In this document: positions 6,449-12,858 of the stretch, one piece after another
How the letters are laid out: each line of letters starts with the position of its first letter
Position numbering within the stretch: the stretch's first letter is position 1
Source: Chloroflexota bacterium
GTDB lineage: Bacteria > Chloroflexota > Dehalococcoidia > SZUA-161
Length of the DNA stretch: 12,858 nucleotides
Direction: 5' to 3'
Assembly (NCBI GenBank): GCA_016865955.1
Contig: VGNW01000047.1
Coordinates: 1-12,858, forward strand
Notes under the pieces: generated by a model
What the model was told of the DNA's origin: nothing
The model's database searches: none
Seen by the model: the letters and a program-made list of their open reading frames with translations, nothing else
Program-made: the position numbers and the translations under genes

Positions 6449-7120
6449 TTACTGGCTCTTCTTAGCCTCGTCCAGAAACTGCTCCAGGTTGTCGTCGCTT
6501 CCCGAAAGTATCAGGATATCTTCCGCTTCAACCTTTTCCTCCATATTAGGTGTAATTATAACCTCTTTGCCTCGTTTAACTAGGAGCACCGCCAGCCCCC
6601 ATTTGCCTTTGCGCCCCAATTCCAGTCCGGACAGCGTCTTGCCCACAAAAGAGGGCAGCGCCTTTAATTTGGAGACCCCGTAGTTAGGCGCCACCGGTAT
6701 ATAATCATCAATATCGCTCAGAGTCACTCCGTGCGCCAGCAGAGTTCCCATCTCGCGCTCCGGATAGACCACCTTGTCAGCCCCGATTTTTTCGAGTATG
6801 CTCCCATGAAGCTCGTTCTCCGCTCTGGCTATCACATAGGGAACGCCAAGTTTCTTGAGCAATATTGTGGTCAGCACGCTGCTCTGGACGGACAGCCCCA
6901 TAGTAACCACTGCCACATCGAAGCTACTCACACTCAGCTCCTTGAGCACCGCTTCATCTGTGGCATCAGCCAGGACAGCATGAGTTATCTGAGATGATAT
7001 CGCCTGGACCCTCTTCTCATCGTCATCGACTGCCATAACATCGTGGCCCATATTGAAAAGTGTAGTAGCCAGGCTGATTCCTAATCGCCCCAACCCTAAA
7101 ATCAAGACCTGTTTTTTCAT
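6449..7120 (-). CDS. ktrA: Potassium uptake regulatory subunit, KtrA/TrkA family (RCK)
   Basis: Cytoplasmic gating ring subunit that binds nucleotide and controls the KtrB K+ channel-transporter. The 223-aa size matches KtrA with a single RCK unit, not the double-length TrkA of Enterobacteria. The Rossmann fold starts with LILGLGRLG (GxGxxG at 9-14), followed by an acidic end of strand 2 (VDDDEKR, D32-D34) and ADATDEAVLKE, typical of RCK_N. The C-terminal part (about 140-220: IPVAPNYGVSKLKALPSFVGKTL...DILILSGSDDNLEQF) is an RCK_C domain. The ATG at 7118-7120 is preceded by AGGAGG on the - strand. It begins 9 nt after the ktrB stop, so the two form an operon, with the channel gene first. Confidence 0.93.
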   Translation of the reverse strand: MKKQVLILGLGRLGISLATTLFNMGHDVMAVDDDEKRVQAISSQITHAVLADATDEAVLKELSVSSFDVAVVTMGLSVQSSVLTTILLKKLGVPYVIARAENELHGSILEKIGADKVVYPEREMGTLLAHGVTLSDIDDYIPVAPNYGVSKLKALPSFVGKTLSGLELGRKGKWGLAVLLVKRGKEVIITPNMEEKVEAEDILILSGSDDNLEQFLDEAKKSQ

Positions 7121-7129
7121 GTTGTCCTC

Positions 7130-8587
7130 CTATCCTATCCTCACTTCATCTTGCGGGTATCTGTATTTGCTAGGCAACTGGCGCTGTATCAGGGACAGTG
7201 CCAGGATAAGCGGACCCAAGCGGCCAATAAACATAGTGACGCTTATTATCAGCTTCCCTGCGATTGACAAATCGGGGGTTATGCCGGTGCTCAAGCCCAC
7301 GGTGCCGAAGGCGGAGAATGTTTCAAAAAGTATGCTGAGGAATCTGAAGTCCTCAGTAACTGTGAGAATGAAAACTACAACTGAGACAAGCCCCAGCGCC
7401 AGCATAACTAGAGCCAGCGCCCTTTGGATATGCTGACTGGTGAATTCCCTGCCAAAAGCTCCCGCATGTTCCCTTCCTCTGAGAGAGCTCCACATAGCGG
7501 CAATGAGCATACCGAACGTATTCACCTTTATTCCACCAGCGGTCGAACCGGCAGCTCCTCCGACGAACATAAGCAGTATGGTGAAGAAAAGCGAATAGTC
7601 TGCCATGCTGCTCACATCTATTGTGGAGAAGCCAGAGCTTCTGGGGGTTATCGAATGGAAAAAGGCGTTAAGCACTTTATATGGCGCAGATAGAGGCCCC
7701 AGTGTGTCATGATTGGAATATTCCGCCAGTAAGAAAACTCCCGTTCCCAGCACCAGAAGCGCTGCTGTCACTGTCAGCACAATCTTGCTATCCAAATGCA
7801 GTCTGCCGAATCGCCGGGCTGCGCCTATATCCGCCACTACTACGAAGCTAATGCCGCCCAGAATAACCAGCGCGCCGGTTGCTAAAATCATTAATGTATC
7901 TGTCTGGTATTCTGTTATACTGCGAAAGTTGCCAAATAGGTCGAAACCAGCCTGATTAAAAGCCGAGACGGAGTGAAATATCGACTTCCACAAGGCTATT
8001 TCTGGGGGGTTCTCCATGGAAAAACGGCTATAAAATACGGCAGCCCCGATAAGTTCAATCACTAATGTAAACACCGCCATCCTCTTAACCAGCTTCACCA
8101 GCCCTCCCATCTTTTCCAATCCCAGCGAGCTGCCAATGAGACGCCTTTCCTTTAATCCAATCCTGCGACCGAACAGTATGAAGAGGATAGTGGCGCTGGT
8201 CATAAAACCCAGACCACCGATTTGAATCAGAGCCAGGATGACACCCTGTCCGAACGAGCTCCAGTAATCGGCGGTATCAACGACTACCAGTCCTGTAACG
8301 CAAACTGCCGAAGTGGCGGTGAAGAACGCATTTACCGGCGAGGTAAACTGTCCTGAATTGTTCGCTACAGGCAGCAGAAGCAAGATGGTTCCGATAGCAA
8401 TAAGCGCAGCAAAGCCGTATATCAGTATCACAGGGGTTATAACGGTTGACCTGTGTTTTGCTACTCTGGGCAGAGGTACGTGCCACGGTCTTGTACTGGG
8501 GACGCGGTAAACCTTATCACCGGGCTTCTTCTTCCACGGCGGAGGAATCTCCGGCAGGTCTAGTCTGAAATCGTCATTCCTGGGCAA
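7130..8587 (-). CDS. ktrB: Potassium uptake transporter pore subunit, KtrB/TrkH family
   Basis: Membrane-embedded K+ translocating subunit with four M1-P-M2 repeats. All four selectivity-filter loops can be found in order: SAVCVTGL (93-100), NQAGFD (211-216), ITPRSSGFST (313-322) and FGTVGLS (427-433), each carrying the critical glycine. The gating-loop region GGAAGSTAGGIKVNT (about 343-357) and C-terminal GRLGP (455-459) are also typical. The length of 485 aa includes a cytoplasmic N-terminus of about 45 residues rich in Pro and Lys (PEIPPPWKKKPGDKVYRVP), somewhat long for KtrB. The start is a TTG at 8585-8587, with AGGAAAG about 10 nt upstream on the - strand. It is only moderately certain, since no better in-frame ATG precedes the first helix. 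The downstream neighbour ktrA completes the system. Confidence 0.94.
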   Translation of the reverse strand: MPRNDDFRLDLPEIPPPWKKKPGDKVYRVPSTRPWHVPLPRVAKHRSTVITPVILIYGFAALIAIGTILLLLPVANNSGQFTSPVNAFFTATSAVCVTGLVVVDTADYWSSFGQGVILALIQIGGLGFMTSATILFILFGRRIGLKERRLIGSSLGLEKMGGLVKLVKRMAVFTLVIELIGAAVFYSRFSMENPPEIALWKSIFHSVSAFNQAGFDLFGNFRSITEYQTDTLMILATGALVILGGISFVVVADIGAARRFGRLHLDSKIVLTVTAALLVLGTGVFLLAEYSNHDTLGPLSAPYKVLNAFFHSITPRSSGFSTIDVSSMADYSLFFTILLMFVGGAAGSTAGGIKVNTFGMLIAAMWSSLRGREHAGAFGREFTSQHIQRALALVMLALGLVSVVVFILTVTEDFRFLSILFETFSAFGTVGLSTGITPDLSIAGKLIISVTMFIGRLGPLILALSLIQRQLPSKYRYPQDEVRIG

Positions 8588-8722
8588 ATGAAACCAGCTT
8601 TCCTAAAGAAAACGCCATCCTGCAATTCTTAGCATTGCCCCATATTCTACCCCTTTTGTCAGCGCCAGTCATCAATTGGATGGGAGCAACGAGAGCGAGA
8701 GCCAAATAAATTGTCCAAGCCC

Positions 8723-8751
8723 TTGACACAGGCCTGCCATCAGTCTAGCAT
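8723..8751 (+). promoter_or_regulatory. Sigma-70-type promoter for the semiSWEET gene
   Basis: A perfect TTGACA (8723-8728), a 17-bp spacer and TAGCAT (8746-8751). Transcription would start near 8758, only about 10 nt before the ATG at 8768. This also argues against an earlier TTG start at 8711, which lies upstream of the promoter. Confidence 0.6.
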
Positions 8752-8767
8752 TTTAGCCAATACGAAT

Positions 8768-9043
8768 ATGAACGATGTAGCATGGTATGCCGTAGGCGCA
8801 GTGGCCGCTGTACTTACAACCTTCGGCTTCGTGCCGCAGGTGGTCAAGATGTGGCAGACAAAGTCGGTTAAAGACTTAAGCCCGCTGACCTTTATCCAGT
8901 TTATCGCAGGCGTCTCGCTCTGGGCTGTCTACGGCATACACCTGAGAGACCCTGTAATAATCGCCGCCAATTTCGTATCGCTGTCGATTCTATTTCTGGG
9001 GCTGTTCATCTACTTCCGCTACTTCAGGAGAAAGCCGCAATAA
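8768..9043 (+). CDS. SemiSWEET / PQ-loop (MtN3-saliva) family sugar transporter
   Basis: A 91-aa membrane protein with three predicted helices (about 5-25, 38-58 and 63-85), the size and topology of a bacterial semiSWEET. These work as homodimers to carry small sugars across the inner membrane. The PQ motif sits at the end of helix 1 (TTFGFVPQVVKMWQTKSVKDLS, PQ at 23-24). The second helix has the W-x-x-Y-G arrangement (LWAVYGI) found in this family, and the C-terminus is positively charged (YFRYFRRK). The frame is open upstream to 8711, but the ATG at 8768 gives the canonical N-terminus and lies just after the promoter. No SD is visible before it, so the message may be nearly leaderless. No sugar-utilisation genes flank it; its neighbours are K+ transport genes on the other strand. 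Confidence 0.9.
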   Translation: MNDVAWYAVGAVAAVLTTFGFVPQVVKMWQTKSVKDLSPLTFIQFIAGVSLWAVYGIHLRDPVIIAANFVSLSILFLGLFIYFRYFRRKPQ

Positions 9044-9054
9044 GACATTTCGCC

Positions 9055-9080
9055 GGCTTCCCCCCAGTTCCGGGGGTTGC
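9055..9080. terminator. Weak hairpin between convergent genes
   Basis: In the 37-nt gap between the semiSWEET stop and the antiporter stop, ccccc (9061-9065) can pair with ggggg (9072-9076) across a 6-nt loop, with flanking ggc/gcc extending the stem after a mismatch. There is no U-run on either strand, so an intrinsic terminator is only possible. Confidence 0.3.
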
Positions 9081-10793
9081 CTATTCCAAGGCAGCTCGCA
9101 CCTCCTCCTCCCTGAGGGCGTTCACTACGTATTGAATCTCTTGAGAGGTCAAGCCGTAGCGGTGCAAAGTGTGGCGGATAATCTCCAGCCCCGCTTCCAG
9201 CTCAGGGCGCACCATTTCAGCGACACCCTTCTCCCTCAGCACATCCACATCCTCACCCCTGTGGACACGAGCCACTATATCCAGCCTGGGATTGATCCTG
9301 CGGGCATGCTCCACCGCCAGTCTGGCGGCGACGGGATCGGGAAAGGAAATTACCAGAACTCTAGCTCTATCCAGTCCTGCCTGAGCCAGTATCTCAGGGC
9401 TAGCGGCATCTCCATAGATACAGGGAACCCCCCTTTCGCGCAAGGGATCGAGTCTCACAGGGTCTATATCGATAACAAGATAAGCGAAATTTCTTCGCTC
9501 AAGCACGTGTCCCAGATTTCTGGCAACACGACCATACCCGCATATCACTACATGATTGCTGAGAGGCTTTCTTTCTTGCGGCGCTCCGGGGTCGAGACGT
9601 GCCGTGAACAACCTGGCAAGCGATTTTTTCTGAATCAGCCAATAATACGCGCTTGAATTCAAATTCACAGCGAAGGGGCACAACAACATAGTGACAACGG
9701 AAGCAATCAGGGTCATGGAATACACTTCATCCGAGAGCACACCTATTCCCATAGCTAGCGCTGCCACGATGAAGCTGAACTCCCCTACCTGAAAAAGCCC
9801 GCTGCCCGTAAGAAGCGATGTCTTGACACTGTAGCCGAATAGCCAGGGAGCAAAGGCTGATATGGCGAACTTACCTAGCGCCAGCACCGCAATAACAATA
9901 CCGACCTCTCGCGCATTCTCCGATATAAAGCTGATATTTGCCAGCATTCCCAGAGAGACAAAGAAAAGCGTAGCAAATATATCCCTCAAAGGTCTGACAT
10001 CCGCCGCAGCCTGAAATCCGAATTCGGACTCTCTCACCAGCAGGCCGGCAAGGAATGCGCCAACGGCTATCGAGATACCTACATAATAAGCGCCGAAGCC
10101 TGCCCCAAAGCAAAGGCACACCACAGTGAGCAGGAAAATCTCCCTGTCATACGAGCGCCCCACTGCCACTTTCCTCATGAACCAGGGAACAAGCCACAAA
10201 CCTAGAATGACTACAGCCGCCAGAAATCCTGCGGCTCTCAAGATAACCCAGGCCCACTCCCAATTGAAATATGCCCCTTCCGCCAGAGAAGGCAAAATGA
10301 CCATTATAGGCACGGTGCTTAGGTCCTGCACTAGGGACATGCTCAACATCACCCGTGCGTGGGTAGTGCCCAGTTCACCCCGGCTCATCAGTGTTTTCAG
10401 TATGACAATGGTGCTGCTCTGCGCTATAAGATAACCGAATAAAACCGACTGCAGGAGAGGCCAATTGAATAACCATCCCACTAATATTCCGAGTGCTACA
10501 GTCGCCACAATCTGTATGCCGCCTCCTAATGTAGCGACCCTGCCCACTTGCCTTAGTCCCCTCAGGGAGAACTCAATGCCCAAGGTAAACAGTAAGAGCA
10601 CAACACCGATAGTGGCGAGGGTTTCAATATCCGCAACGTCCCGTACAATGTGCAGACCGTAAGGTCCGATAGCGACCCCTGCCAGCAGGTAGCCCACGAT
10701 GATAGGCAGCTTCAGGCGGCGCGCTATTACCCCCCCGACGAGGGCAACCGCCAGCGCAATTCCCATATCCGCCAGAAAGCCCAGTTCTCCCAT
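9081..10793 (-). CDS. CPA2 family cation/proton antiporter with C-terminal RCK (TrkA-N) domain, Kef/YbaL-like
   Basis: Inner-membrane antiporter, likely exchanging K+ or Na+ for H+. Residues 1-390 are a Na+/H+ exchanger domain of about 12 helices. Family marks are LLLFTLGIEFSLR (67-79), the split-helix SSTIVILKTL (126-135), SLVQDLSTVP with the buried Asp D157, and FFVSLGM in the second repeat. Residues 413-530 form an RCK_N Rossmann domain with VVICGYGRVARNLG (GxGxxA at 419-424), acidic residues at the strand-2 end (D442, D444) and YGDAASPEIL. No full RCK_C domain follows; the tail after about 530 is helical. The 570-aa length matches this group. The ATG at 10791-10793 has GGGAG 5 nt upstream. 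Ligand-gated efflux in the KefB/KefC style is possible, but no KefF/KefG-type partner is present. Confidence 0.93.
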   Translation of the reverse strand: MGELGFLADMGIALAVALVGGVIARRLKLPIIVGYLLAGVAIGPYGLHIVRDVADIETLATIGVVLLLFTLGIEFSLRGLRQVGRVATLGGGIQIVATVALGILVGWLFNWPLLQSVLFGYLIAQSSTIVILKTLMSRGELGTTHARVMLSMSLVQDLSTVPIMVILPSLAEGAYFNWEWAWVILRAAGFLAAVVILGLWLVPWFMRKVAVGRSYDREIFLLTVVCLCFGAGFGAYYVGISIAVGAFLAGLLVRESEFGFQAAADVRPLRDIFATLFFVSLGMLANISFISENAREVGIVIAVLALGKFAISAFAPWLFGYSVKTSLLTGSGLFQVGEFSFIVAALAMGIGVLSDEVYSMTLIASVVTMLLCPFAVNLNSSAYYWLIQKKSLARLFTARLDPGAPQERKPLSNHVVICGYGRVARNLGHVLERRNFAYLVIDIDPVRLDPLRERGVPCIYGDAASPEILAQAGLDRARVLVISFPDPVAARLAVEHARRINPRLDIVARVHRGEDVDVLREKGVAEMVRPELEAGLEIIRHTLHRYGLTSQEIQYVVNALREEEVRAALE

Positions 10794-10825
10794 GGTGCTC
10801 CCGAGTTAGAGTCTTGTCCGATTGA

Positions 10826-10854
10826 ATTATAGACGATACACTGCTTTTCCGATA
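10826..10854 (-). promoter_or_regulatory. Possible promoter for the antiporter gene
   Basis: On the - strand, a perfect TATAAT lies at 10831-10826, with a poor -35 (TATCGG at 10854-10849) and a 17-bp spacer. It points to the antiporter ATG 33 nt downstream. The -10 is good; the -35 is unconvincing. Confidence 0.4.
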
Positions 10855-10866
10855 CCCCCACATGGC

Positions 10867-10895
10867 TTGCCCCTGTCTCTTCACGCTGATACAAT
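10867..10895 (+). promoter_or_regulatory. Promoter for the PPC/DUF296 gene
   Basis: TTGCCC (10867-10872), a 17-bp spacer and TACAAT (10890-10895), correctly placed about 20 nt before the SD (aagaggtg, 10917-10924). It is divergent from, and separate from, the promoter of the antiporter. Confidence 0.5.
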
Positions 10896-10928
10896 CTGGA
10901 TAGCACGCGATTAAGAAAGAGGTGCTCC

Positions 10929-11384
10929 ATGAAAGCAAGCGAAGGAAAGCTGGGCAGGGTTTTTGTGATACGGCTTGAAGACGGCGATAAGCTGCCTTAT
11001 TGCATCGAGAAATTCGCTGAGAAGAAAGGCATATCCGTAGGGCATGTTATTCTCGTGGGTGGAATCGGGGAGGGGCAGGTTGTGGTTGGGCCGCGTTATT
11101 CTGACAAAATGCCGCCCGAACCGATGCTGCTGCCCATAGACAGCGCTCACGAGGTGGCAGGGGTGGGGGTGCTGGCTCCCGATGAGAACGGTAAGCCCGT
11201 TTTACACATCCACGCTGCGCTGGGCAGGTCAGGGCAGACCATGACCGGCTGCCTGCGCCCCGGCGTCAAGACCTGGCTGGTGGCAGAGGCTATTCTCTAT
11301 GAAATCCTCGGCGCCAGAGCAACCCGCGTCAAAGATAATAAGAGTGGCTTCACCCTCCTGCAACCAGGGACGGGTAAATCCTAA
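10929..11384 (+). CDS. PPC/DUF296 domain protein
   Basis: A 151-aa single-domain protein of the plant-and-prokaryote conserved (PPC, DUF296) family, which forms trimers. The plant members are AT-hook-linked DNA-binding proteins; the role of the stand-alone bacterial ones is not settled. The family pattern is clear: an N-terminal VFVIRLEDGDKLPYCIEKFA, the glycine turn VGGIGEGQVVVG (43-54), and HIHAALGR with H93 and H95, the metal-ligand-like histidines. TGCLRPGVKTWLVAEAIL (106-123) follows. The third ligand seen as His in some members appears to be Gln103 here, so metal binding is uncertain. The ATG has GAGGTG upstream. A strong palindrome begins 3 nt after the stop and may protect or end the transcript. 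Confidence 0.88.
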   Translation: MKASEGKLGRVFVIRLEDGDKLPYCIEKFAEKKGISVGHVILVGGIGEGQVVVGPRYSDKMPPEPMLLPIDSAHEVAGVGVLAPDENGKPVLHIHAALGRSGQTMTGCLRPGVKTWLVAEAILYEILGARATRVKDNKSGFTLLQPGTGKS

Positions 11385-11386
11385 AC

Positions 11387-11416
11387 TGTAGGGGCACGGT
11401 GCACCGTGCCCCTACA
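11387..11416. repeat. GTAGGGGC-type perfect palindrome, copy C
   Basis: Perfect 30-bp inverted repeat, left arm tgtaggggcacggtg, starting 3 nt after the PPC/DUF296 stop codon. Its outer gtaggggc/gcccctac ends match the copies at 4026-4053 and 11511-11539, while the inner bases differ but remain self-complementary. That is the pattern of an RNA- or DNA-hairpin element with compensatory change. It could serve as a rho-independent-like or mRNA-stabilising hairpin, but no T-run follows. Confidence 0.75.
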
Positions 11417-11440
11417 CTGCTGGACAAGGGTAGACAGCCC

Positions 11441-11464
11441 ATTGGACATGCGAATACATCCAAT
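11441..11464. repeat. Small inverted repeat ATTGGA...TCCAAT
   Basis: Arms attgga (11441-11446) and tccaat (11459-11464) around a 12-nt loop, lying between two larger palindromic elements. It may be one arm-pair of a larger mobile-like intergenic element. Confidence 0.35.
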
Positions 11465-11473
11465 TTGATTTCT

Positions 11474-11505
11474 CCCCCCCCTTGCTAAAGGGGAATATAG
11501 GGGGG
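11474..11505. repeat. C-run/G-run hairpin element
   Basis: A run of eight C (11474-11481) leads into a hairpin CCCCTT (11478-11483), GCTA loop, AAGGGG (11488-11493), and a further G run at 11500-11505. The C run could pair with either G run, giving alternative folds. It resembles C-rich/G-rich intergenic repeats I recall from other bacteria; only one copy is present here. Confidence 0.4.
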
Positions 11506-11510
11506 TTATC

Positions 11511-11539
11511 GTAGGGGCGACCCGACGGGTCGCCCCTAC
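11511..11539. repeat. GTAGGGGC-type perfect palindrome, copy D
   Basis: Perfect 29-bp palindrome: 14-nt arms gtaggggcgacccg and cgggtcgcccctac around a single A. The core is identical to copy B at 4166-4188, about 7.3 kb away. It lies 57 nt before the ABC ATPase start. Confidence 0.75.
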
Positions 11540-11558
11540 CTACGCCACGCATATCACA

Positions 11559-11587
11559 TCCACAGCGAGCAGAGAACATGCTAAAAT
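11559..11587 (+). promoter_or_regulatory. Possible extended -10 promoter for the ABC transporter operon
   Basis: TAAAAT (11582-11587) preceded by TGC (extended -10), with a weak -35 TCCACA (11559-11564) at 17-bp spacing. Transcription would start a few bases before the ATG at 11597, and no SD is visible, so the message may be leaderless. Confidence 0.4.
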
Positions 11588-11596
11588 AGAATTGCC

Positions 11597-12514
11597 ATGC
11601 CCTCCATCATCGATGTTAAAAACGTCGTCAAAAAATTCGGCGCCATCACAGCCGTGGCTGGCGTCGACCTCGAAGTAATCGAAGGTGAGTGCTTCGGCTT
11701 GCTCGGTCCCAACGGCGCAGGCAAGACCTCGCTGGTGCGCATGATTATCGCAGCCTCTCCCATCACCTCGGGCAGCATCAGTGTCAGCGGCATGGACATC
11801 ACACAGGAGCCCCGCAAAATCAAGGCGAACATCGGTGTAGTGCCCCAGGAGGAGAACCTCGACCCCGATTTGACCGTGCTGGAGAACCTGCTCGTCTTCT
11901 CCCGCTACTTCGACATACCTAAGAAAGAAGCTAAAGAACGCGCCCTGTCCAACCTCGAATTCTTCGAGCTTCGGGACAGGCAGAGGGCGAAAATCGAAGA
12001 GCTTTCCGGCGGCATGAAGCGCCGCCTGCTTATAGCAAGGTCATTGCTGAACCGACCCCGGCTCATCGTGCTCGATGAGCCCACTGTCGGGCTCGACCCG
12101 CAGACCAGGCATCTGGTCTGGCAGAAGCTACTTTCGCTGAAACAGCAGAGCGTGACACTGCTCCTGTGCACGCAGAACATGGAGGAGGCATGGCGGCTCT
12201 GCGACCGCCTCGCCATTATGAACGAGGGCAAGATTGTGGCGCTGGACTCGCCGCAGAAGCTGCTGGCGAGGTACGGCGGTGCGCAGATAGTCGAAGCCCG
12301 GCTGCGTAACGAGGAGAGAAGAGAGCTGGTGCAGGCTAAGCTCAGCCAGCGCGGCTTCGTGTGGCAGGGTATCGAGGACATGCTGCACATCTATCAGGGG
12401 GACAGCCAGGTTCTCGACGAGGAGCTCAGGAGAGAACTTGACATAACGAGCCAGCACGCCCCGACTCTGGAGGATGTATTTCTCAGGCTGACCAGGAGGT
12501 CGTTGCGGGAGTGA
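11597..12514 (+). CDS. ABC transporter ATP-binding protein (NodI/DrrA-type exporter)
   Basis: Cytoplasmic ATPase of an ABC-2 exporter. The 305-aa protein has Walker A GPNGAGKT (37-44), Q-loop VVPQEENLDPDLT (Q84), signature LSGGM (136-140) and Walker B LIVLDEP (156-162), followed by the D-loop GLDPQ. The H-loop position, normally T-T-H-x-M-E-E-A, reads CTQNMEEAW, so Gln193 replaces the switch histidine; the codons (acg cag aac) are unambiguous. The C-terminal 90 residues, ending APTLEDVFLRLT, are typical of the drug-, antibiotic- or lipid-exporting DrrA/NodI group. The ATG at 11597 is the first in-frame start giving the family N-terminus. Its stop overlaps the permease GTG by 4 nt, and an SD for the permease lies inside this gene. 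The substrate is unknown. Confidence 0.94.
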   Translation: MPSIIDVKNVVKKFGAITAVAGVDLEVIEGECFGLLGPNGAGKTSLVRMIIAASPITSGSISVSGMDITQEPRKIKANIGVVPQEENLDPDLTVLENLLVFSRYFDIPKKEAKERALSNLEFFELRDRQRAKIEELSGGMKRRLLIARSLLNRPRLIVLDEPTVGLDPQTRHLVWQKLLSLKQQSVTLLLCTQNMEEAWRLCDRLAIMNEGKIVALDSPQKLLARYGGAQIVEARLRNEERRELVQAKLSQRGFVWQGIEDMLHIYQGDSQVLDEELRRELDITSQHAPTLEDVFLRLTRRSLRE

Positions 12515-12858
12515 GCGCACCTTCGTACCGGGCTTGGCGAGTGTGGCAGCGCAACCGCGATGTCTTTCTCAAGCTGTGGCGCAGCGAGGTGCCCGGCTTC
12601 TTCGCCGAGCCTCTGGTGATACTGCTCGCTATGGGCGTGGGTCTCGGCACCTATGTCGCCCTCAGCGATAACACCGACTACATCGAGTTCATTGCGCCCG
12701 GCATCGTGGCAGCCTACGCCATGTTCAGCGCCAGCGCCGAGTGTACCTACGGCAGCTTCGTGCGCATGAAATTCCAGAGGACATTCGATGCCATCATAAC
12801 CACGCCGCTGAGCATGGAGGATGTGGTGGCGGGCGAGATAATCTGGGGCGCCACGCGT
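12511..12858 (+). CDS. ABC-2 type transporter permease, partial (3' end outside window)
   Basis: Membrane subunit partnering the upstream ATPase; 116 codons are visible and the frame is open to the last base. It starts at GTG 12511, overlapping the ATPase stop (GTGA), with AGGAGGT at 12494-12500. The translation begins VSAPSYRAWRVWQRNRDVFL. It continues with an N-terminal amphipathic stretch before helix 1 (EPLVILLAMGVGLGTYV), then a region with IEFIAPGIVAAYAMFSASAE, FVRMKFQRTFDAIITTPLS and MEDVVAGEIIWGATR. The FIAPGI and TPLS...D...GE pattern is that of NodJ/DrrB-like ABC-2 permeases. Full proteins are about 250 aa, so more than half is missing. Confidence 0.9.
   Translation, partial: MSAPSYRAWRVWQRNRDVFLKLWRSEVPGFFAEPLVILLAMGVGLGTYVALSDNTDYIEFIAPGIVAAYAMFSASAECTYGSFVRMKFQRTFDAIITTPLSMEDVVAGEIIWGATR

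Noticed and set aside
8711..8767. N-terminal extension of the semiSWEET from a TTG at 8711
   Set aside because: The extension contains the promoter, is not membrane-like, and the ATG at 8768 gives the normal family length.

Overview
This is a bacterial chromosomal segment that is mostly densely packed, moderately GC-rich housekeeping genes, with a two-gene A+T-richer insert near the left end. The mix of genes fits a free-living anaerobe or a metagenomic lineage such as Chloroflexota/Dehalococcoidia: TTG/GTG starts, KtrAB potassium uptake, a Kef-type antiporter, a semiSWEET, a PPC/DUF296 protein and GTAGGGGC...GCCCCTAC intergenic palindromes. That placement is an impression from gene style and repeats; no marker gene here proves it.

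Left block (1-3948, + strand): the 5'-truncated end of an M20 zinc peptidase/deacylase, then two tandem paralogs of about 436 aa that start 9 nt later and overlap each other by 1 nt. Both paralogs carry a PP-loop ATP-pyrophosphatase motif (SNGVDS in the first, SGGVDS in the second). Both also carry a C-x8-C-x2-C-x2-C cysteine cluster like that of QueC (7-cyano-7-deazaguanine synthase). They are twice the length of QueC and have extra N- and C-terminal regions. No deazaguanine pathway genes lie nearby, so the substrate is unknown. This is the most interesting part of the window.

Middle (3949-6431, + strand): a 304-bp repeat-bearing spacer, then trpS (TTG start with a perfect SD), coupled by a 4-nt overlap to an inositol-monophosphatase-family enzyme, then a 68-aa zinc-ribbon protein.

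Ion-transport block (6449-10793): a ktrB-ktrA operon on the - strand encodes K+ uptake, and a CPA2/Kef-type antiporter with an RCK domain, also on the - strand, probably mediates K+ or Na+/H+ exchange. A small semiSWEET sugar-transporter half-unit on the + strand lies between them, behind a good TTGACA-17-TAGCAT promoter. A PPC/DUF296 protein is transcribed divergently from the antiporter.

Right end (11385-12858): a 212-bp intergenic region packed with palindromes, then an ABC-2 exporter operon made of an ATPase (305 aa, with an unusual Gln at the H-loop position) and the first 116 codons of its permease, cut by the window edge.
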